DNA from: Baylisascaris procyonis
Lineage: Eukaryota > Nematoda > Chromadorea > Rhabditida > Ascarididae
Length of the DNA: 64,000 nucleotides
Direction: 5' to 3'
NCBI GenBank assembly: GCA_037389465.1
Contig: JAZARR010000213.1
Coordinates: 5,004,501 to 5,068,500, forward strand
Positions 58,808 through 64,000 of the stretch are shown here, piece by piece. The notes beneath the pieces are model-generated. The model was not told the origin of the DNA. It saw only the letters and a program-made list of their open reading frames with translations, and ran no database searches. How positions within the stretch are numbered: the first letter of the stretch is position 1; every line of letters begins with the position of its first letter. The position numbers and the translations under genes are program-made.

Positions 58808-60871
58808 ATGCGACGGAACAATGTCGCTATGACATTCGATGACAAATTCTTTTTACCTGATGAAGTATTTGAGCTGATTTCAAAGCACAATAAAATGCCT
58901 CAATATGGCAAGAATGAAGTCAGCAATTATGCGCCATCAAGTAAAGTTCCATCTCGAGCAGCAGTCATCCAGAATGATCCCCAGAAATCAGTTGAATCTA
59001 CACTGGACGTGAACGATGATTGCGCTGACTGGCAGCAATTATGTCATTTTGTTGACCTTATGACATGCTTAAACCAAACTGACGAACAACTCATCGATAT
59101 AACCGAGCACGAAAGCTGCCCTGATGACCGTATCTGTTGTAGCTCACATAGTGGTCACCGCAATCTCAGTTCAGCATCGCAATCGCACAAAAACGTCCAC
59201 TCACCTTTATGCCGGAATCGCATACACCGTTCTTGGTATTTAAGCTCGAAATCAGGCGCTCAACCTCTTGATAGACAACAACGCGTGTGTAAAACAGCAA
59301 ACAGGAAAGATGTTGCTTGCAACGATGTTCGCAAAACGCATCCTTCACCAGGAAATGTGAGAATAAGAGGCAAAAACAGTCAGAACCCAGGAACGTGGCC
59401 GCAATCACGAGGACAGTCCTTAGAGGCAGCTAACGATCATTCTGTTGGATTGCGACATATCCCTAGCCACGTTATGCAACGTAGTGGGCTTCGTGAGCCA
59501 ATGCCACCCCTCAAGGAAGAGATTATTCTTGAGCAAGATTTGAGCAGTAACACCACAAGTGATTGGCCTTCACTCCCAAGACTTATTAGGTACGATAAAT
59601 TGTTGTCAAATTCCACAGCATACAAATTGCAAAGGAGCGCTTCCTCTCATTCTCGCATCGAGCGATATTCAGTGCGAACAAGAGCTAAAAATATCTCTCG
59701 TCACGTGCGCAGAATCTCAAAACATCAACGTCGAGAGTCGATCACTGAACGAGTTCCAACCATATTCACTCCAACTGTTATCCCACACACTCAGGAATTG
59801 AAAGATTTGATTCGAGTGGAACACCTCAAAAAAGAGTTGGCCAAAATGGCCATTGGACCTGACTATTATACAAATCATGTTCATAAGGTTGACCATTCTA
59901 GGTTTTCAGATTCCAAACATTCAAAAAAGCGTGGTAACGATTGCCCAAAAAGATCGAGAAAGGAACTGCAAAGATATTCGGTGGATTCGGATGCAGCACC
60001 GCGCACAATTCGACGCTACCGTCATAGGCGTTCCCTCTCAAAAGGTTTGCATCGGTCGCATTCATTGCGCAGTTCGCCGTGCGGCGATGTGATGCACGAG
60101 CACCCGAGCGGAACAAATCGCTTTGCGATGAACGTTGCTGAAAAGAGAAGAGCTGAAATGGCGTCTGTCAGAGATTTGTGGAACGCATCTCTGGCACCCT
60201 ATAACATTCGCTCATCCCGATCCCAGAATTCGTCTACCAAATCCACCGATTTCATTTCAATGCCACCTCAGCGAATCTGTCGTGTACGACACGTCGATTG
60301 TGACAACAATTCCACCGATTACGATAACGTTGCTGGTTCACTTGATCGACGGCATTATCGAACAACATCGATGTCTAAAGAAGATGGCTTTTGTTATGCA
60401 GAAGTTGGCAAACCTTATTGTAGCGATCGACTTGATCGTGATGATAGAAAAATTGATCAAGGCTTCTTGGTTGAGGTATGTAATGGTGATCGGACTAATA
60501 TTGCACTAAGAAAAGGAGAAGTGAACCACTCTTTACGGCGAATTGAAACTGATCTCGCAAGAGAACAGCGTTTTTCTCGTTCCTGTGATCACCTGAATAT
60601 TCCATCATTGCAACATACACCTGATAATGTCAACCATCCAATACATTATTCCGGAATGGATACCTTCAATTATGTTGGTGATTGTTGCCCTGATATATCG
60701 GAATTCCAGCCACCTTTCTATACTCTACGCCCACCCCGATTGTCTGGCGCAGGTGTTGTTGAACGTCGATTAAGACGCAGTGCAACGTCATCTCTCAAAT
60801 CCTTTGCTTATAGCTGTGGATGTGAAGCGAGGATGATGAATTTGTCGATCAATAAGCACCATAATGGTTAG
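58808..60871 (+). CDS. Large single-exon ORF, Ser/Arg/His-rich protein of unknown function
   Basis: A 687-codon frame without stops runs from ATG 58808 to TAG 60871, far beyond chance in DNA this AT-rich. The frame opens upstream at 58742, but the codon at 58757 is GTG; the first ATG is 58808, in a good A-rich context. The protein is hydrophilic with no signal peptide or membrane segment. I see a short acidic N-terminal part, long Ser/His/Arg-rich stretches, a possible helix at residues about 330-347 (LKDLIRVEHLKKELAKM), Lys/Arg clusters at about 371-387 and 398-424 that resemble nuclear localisation signals, another possible helix at about 441-463, and a Cys pair (SCGCE) near residue 667. 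I recognise no domain; a disordered, nucleic-acid-associated role is only a guess. The lack of introns over 2 kb is odd. The N-terminus is uncertain: the first AG after a 194-nt AG-free tract lies at 58864-58865, inside the ORF, and could be the real splice acceptor. No AATAAA follows closely. Confidence 0.88.
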   Translation: MRRNNVAMTFDDKFFLPDEVFELISKHNKMPQYGKNEVSNYAPSSKVPSRAAVIQNDPQKSVESTLDVNDDCADWQQLCHFVDLMTCLNQTDEQLIDITEHESCPDDRICCSSHSGHRNLSSASQSHKNVHSPLCRNRIHRSWYLSSKSGAQPLDRQQRVCKTANRKDVACNDVRKTHPSPGNVRIRGKNSQNPGTWPQSRGQSLEAANDHSVGLRHIPSHVMQRSGLREPMPPLKEEIILEQDLSSNTTSDWPSLPRLIRYDKLLSNSTAYKLQRSASSHSRIERYSVRTRAKNISRHVRRISKHQRRESITERVPTIFTPTVIPHTQELKDLIRVEHLKKELAKMAIGPDYYTNHVHKVDHSRFSDSKHSKKRGNDCPKRSRKELQRYSVDSDAAPRTIRRYRHRRSLSKGLHRSHSLRSSPCGDVMHEHPSGTNRFAMNVAEKRRAEMASVRDLWNASLAPYNIRSSRSQNSSTKSTDFISMPPQRICRVRHVDCDNNSTDYDNVAGSLDRRHYRTTSMSKEDGFCYAEVGKPYCSDRLDRDDRKIDQGFLVEVCNGDRTNIALRKGEVNHSLRRIETDLAREQRFSRSCDHLNIPSLQHTPDNVNHPIHYSGMDTFNYVGDCCPDISEFQPPFYTLRPPRLSGAGVVERRLRRSATSSLKSFAYSCGCEARMMNLSINKHHNG

Positions 60872-61930
60872 CCAGGTTACTCGTTACACGTTGCGCCCTA
60901 ACAGTTGCGTGCTATAAAAAAATCTTTGTTATAAAGCGGTATACTGCGATGTCCACCAAAAAATACTTAAAAGTTTTCCTTACACTCAATCGAGTTAATT
61001 CAAATATTTCCTCACTGAAAATTCCAAACTTTCGGCAGAGATTTTTCTATTATGTAACGTCCACTCAGCAGTGTTACGACGCTTACCAAGGAATCATCAA
61101 CATCATGTAAGCAATAGTGTTGTCAAAGACAATGGGCTTGTCATATAGGAAAGCCCAACTGATCACTTCCGGTCGTTTTGTCTATTTGTCATTGCACCCT
61201 ACACACTTTGCTTGTGTCTATTATACTGATTGTTGCTGTATTGATTGAACATGCCTTCAGTCACCTAAACTATACAAAAACTGACGCGCTTTACAGGCGC
61301 TCATCTCTATGAGTGTGCCCACTTTTCCTATTTTATGAAATGCGCATTTTTAGAATATTGTTCTTTTCAGTTTTTTCGAAGGCGTATTCAGATGGCATCA
61401 TGTCTTTGTCTGTGTATGTATGCGTCTGTATGCGTGTCTGCCCGTCCAATAGTTCCCACGTTGAAAATTTGATAGATGAAATTCACGCCTAAATGTGGTC
61501 ATTTGCGTTGTTTTATTGCGATTAGTCACATATTTGTAGAGTTACTTCCATTTGAAGCGGCTATGAAATTTGTGAATTTAACATGTTTTGCGATTTGCTA
61601 TTATAGTTCAGAAACAGTTTTTTCTTTGTTTAGAATTTCTTGAACAATGCCACTAGCTATTTGTCTTTTTGTACGTTTATGCAACGGGCTGAACTCTAGT
61701 TGAAATGTGATAACGCCTATTGCCATCAACTTCAAGGCGTGTTTTTCCAGTTGCTCAGCGTTTATGCAAATATGCGGAATTTGCAAGCATTTCCGTATAG
61801 AACTGAGGAGAATGTTGATGCCGCTTAGGAGGAATTATATTGATACGAGTAAAAAACGTTCACATAGGGCCAGTTACAAATCTTCATAAAATCTGAAATG
61901 TCACATTGAAAACAAATTTCGAAAATGATG
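60872..61930. other. Downstream region of the large ORF
   Basis: No AATAAA lies close behind the stop; the nearest AT-rich variants are unconvincing. The sixth GTCT repeat copy is here. Short frames at 61601-61889 lack support. Confidence 0.45.
61401..61447 (+). repeat. GTCT-type interspersed repeat, copy 6
   Basis: GTCTTTGTCTGTGTATGTAT then GCGTCTG units. Preceded by TCATGTCTTTG, close to the flank of copy 5, and followed by GAAAATTTGAT. Confidence 0.5.
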
Positions 61931-61937
61931 TTTCATT

Positions 61938-62147
61938 ATGAATTTCACAATAATTATCGTAAATATGCCGCGGCGACACTTTTTTTTTTTGTGGGAGGGC
62001 ATACGTAATCCTGTTTGCGATTGTAATGACCTTGAAAGAGATTACCTCAAACTTCGAAGAAATTACCGCTTATTGAGCATGTTGTTCTTTGGAATCGAAA
62101 AAGATCAACAGCCTTACGCCTGTGTCTGCAATTATGACTTGCAGTAA
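61938..62147 (+). CDS. Candidate terminal exon with paired CxC motifs
   Basis: The frame from ATG 61938 reads through a T-rich tract that ends TGTGGGAG. It continues IRNPVCDCNDLERDYLKLRR, then NYRLLSMLFFG, then QQPYACVCNYDLQ and TAA. The T-tract plus AG may be a splice acceptor, with the real exon at about 62002-62147. Two CxC pairs about 30 residues apart are the only notable motif. AATAAA occurs a few bases after the stop, too close to be a normal poly(A) signal. Function unknown. Confidence 0.25.
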   Translation: MNFTIIIVNMPRRHFFFLWEGIRNPVCDCNDLERDYLKLRRNYRLLSMLFFGIEKDQQPYACVCNYDLQ

Positions 62148-62706
62148 AAATAAAATATGGATTCATTCATATTTGAGGTCGTAGAAAGTTGCAATTATGG
62201 GTCTCAAATTTTGAGCACAATTAAGGAAATTTATTCGATGGTATTTTAGGGAATATCATCTTCCACGATTCAGAACCAATCAATTTTGCTGACAGGTAAA
62301 AAAAATGTAATAAATGTAATTGATCTAAGGTTTCTTTTGCATCATTTATTGTCGAGCTCCATTCATTCGTAGATGAAGACTCAGCAGAAATTTTCGATGA
62401 AAATCACCAGGAAATTGGCAGACTTATGTTTTATTTTTTTGCATCGCGGTACATCAATGCACTGAAAATGATGATCGCATATGTGTACTATATGACTAAT
62501 TGCAAGGATGCGCATGCGCGAGTTGCTTTGATGTACTGAAATCACATCGTTATTTTTAACGACGCTTTTAATGGCATGATAAATAAGCCGTGAATGTGTG
62601 AACTTTTGCAATTGATTGTGGAAATTGTGCGTTTTTCAGAGGATATTAAAACGAAAATGATGCGTAGTGTCGGATTTTCAATTACCACAACTTAGATTTC
62701 ACTCTC

Positions 62707-62910
62707 TTGCAAATTTCTAATTTCCTGTTGAAACGAACGGCAACGGCAATACAAGAGCATTTTATGCAGTTTGGAAGGTCACATACGAGGATCTCATCAG
62801 AAAAAATAGTTAAAATTCGGCTATCTGAGAATTTGCAAGAATTTATTTTTTATTCAAGAAAAGATATTTTCGATTATCTGATCAATAGGAAGTATGACCA
62901 GTGGCCATAG
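62707..62910 (+). CDS. Open block, candidate terminal exon
   Basis: The plus strand is open for 67 codons to TAG 62910 with good purine-first bias: RTATAIQEHFMQFGRSHTRI, then SSEKIVKIRLSENLQEF, then SRKDIFDYLINRKYDQW. The first codon is TTG, so the block would be an exon, not a complete gene. No domain recognised. Confidence 0.22.
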   Translation: MQISNFLLKRTATAIQEHFMQFGRSHTRISSEKIVKIRLSENLQEFIFYSRKDIFDYLINRKYDQWP

Positions 62911-63013
62911 TTCTGGAACAGATTTCCTAGATCTATCTAAAATTTATTCCCGTTATGCCGAATCATGATTATTGTTGCTGATCAGTATAAATGTCTGAGC
63001 AATAATAAAACAA

Positions 63014-63334
63014 ATGGACTTTCAAGCCCTCTTGTCGAGTAAACAGTCTAATAAGCAACCCTTATTTAACTTTATCGTACGCTTCGAGTTTTCTGATTTA
63101 TCTCTCTCTCTTGGAACGTTCAACAACGAGTTCATACCGAATACTCATCGCTTCGTTTTGAAGAAGCTTGCTCATGCCCGTATAAAAAGGATGGCATGCA
63201 ATCCAAAATGTTCTTGGACGTTTATTGTGTCTAATATAACTGTTCTTGTCTCCCGTATTTTCTTCCTTTGTTTCTTCCTTTGTTTATTCGTTGTTTTTAA
63301 AATTCTCGTTTCCTATTCTCAGCACCCGCTCTAA
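63014..63334 (+). CDS. Single-exon candidate, 106 aa with C-terminal membrane segment
   Basis: ATG at 63014 in an A-rich context (AACAAATGG) opens 106 codons to TAA 63334. The N-terminal two-thirds is polar (MDFQALLSSKQSNKQP, then FIPNTHRFVLKK, then KRMACNPKCSW). The C-terminal part is a strongly hydrophobic stretch, VSRIFFLCFFLCLFVVFKIL, which could be a single membrane span. The T-rich DNA there makes hydrophobic residues likely by chance, which lowers confidence. No family recognised. Confidence 0.3.
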   Translation: MDFQALLSSKQSNKQPLFNFIVRFEFSDLSLSLGTFNNEFIPNTHRFVLKKLAHARIKRMACNPKCSWTFIVSNITVLVSRIFFLCFFLCLFVVFKILVSYSQHPL

Positions 63335-64000
63335 TCCGCATAGCCAGTTCACTTACCTCGTGCCATCTTACACGTATGACTAGGCAGGACGATAGGCGAG
63401 TATGATAAAACAGCATGACGTTTGATCGAAAAATATATCATTCGCCATTTTTTTTACGTTGCCTAAACGTGCTGCTCGAGGCAAATAGATTGCATGCTTC
63501 GATTAGCACAATCTGTAGGCGGCATATTGCTACATCACAGCTTATAAAATGTGGAAAATCCGCTTAGAATTAACTGTGTCATAGCGTTTTCAGGGCGGTG
63601 AATTTCCAAAATCCTAATTGTGAGACAACCAAAGAGCGCAACTTTTAATCATTTCGAAAAAATTGATGCGTTTATCAAGTATCCTCGAATCAATAATCTG
63701 TGGTCGGATTCCTCATGAGCTATTATCCCAGATGCCTAGTTTTGATCAGTTCCGGTTGAGCCATAAAAATCAGTGAAGTTTTTTCTTAGTGCTTCGTCTT
63801 AAATCATCAGTTTTTTGCTCAGCTCCAGAAAAATCTAGCTTTGTTTGATTTTTTCAAACCCAACGTCGTAGCCATCACAAATTCACAGTTGACCGGTTTT
63901 TCCTTCCCCATAGCACTTTCTGCACTGAGCATTGCTTTTATCAGTGTTTTTTATTGACATGTTAGAAAATCTTACCGCTAATCTTCAAACTCCTTTTCTT

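Noticed and set aside
1..64000. Bacterial genes, phage, CRISPR array or rRNA
   Set aside because: No long tightly packed ORFs, no ribosome-binding sites, no spaced direct-repeat array and no rRNA-like conserved blocks were seen.

Overview
The window is AT-rich eukaryotic DNA without operon structure. My estimate is about 63% A+T; I did not count it. I see no Shine-Dalgarno-led gene series, tRNA, rRNA or CRISPR array. Candidate splice sites look like those of nematodes: TTTCAG-type acceptors, GTAAG/GTGAG donors, and several candidate introns of only 38-79 nt beside others of about 1 kb. An invertebrate, most likely a nematode, is my best guess. No gene proves it.

Only one feature is beyond reasonable doubt: a single stop-free ORF of 687 codons from ATG at 58808-60871 (+). 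It encodes a Ser/Arg/His-rich, probably disordered protein that I do not recognise. The next best is a three-exon model at 45578-48343 (+), whose three exons have good splice sites and agreeing phases. Everything else is a candidate exon or small gene model built from open frame, purine-first codon bias, splice sites and phase. At this base composition about 150 stop-free runs of 60 codons or more are expected by chance in 64 kb. That is close to what is present, so most candidates carry confidence of 0.15-0.4.

Layout. 0-16 kb: mostly non-coding, with scattered weak exon candidates, a degraded coding-like block at 12.2-12.7 kb (-) and most copies of a GTCT-type interspersed repeat. 16-24.5 kb: small two-exon models on both strands (17 kb +, 20.5 kb -, 23-24.4 kb -). 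25-30 kb: two-exon candidates on the minus strand, and a cytochrome-P450-like haem-loop signature on the plus strand (29.1-29.35 kb). 31-43 kb: exon-like blocks on both strands, the best being a two-exon model at 33.0-33.4 kb (-). 45-48 kb: the three-exon gene. 50-54.7 kb: exon-like blocks, including a six-cysteine frame at 54.5 kb (-). 57.9-60.9 kb: a two-exon candidate followed on the same strand by the large ORF. 61-64 kb: short frames, one with a C-terminal membrane segment.

I cannot propose a shared pathway for these genes. The most informative points are the large unidentified ORF with a long AG-free tract over its 5' end, the P450-like motif, a possible secreted-peptide frame antisense to another gene model at 17 kb, and the dispersed GTCT repeat family.
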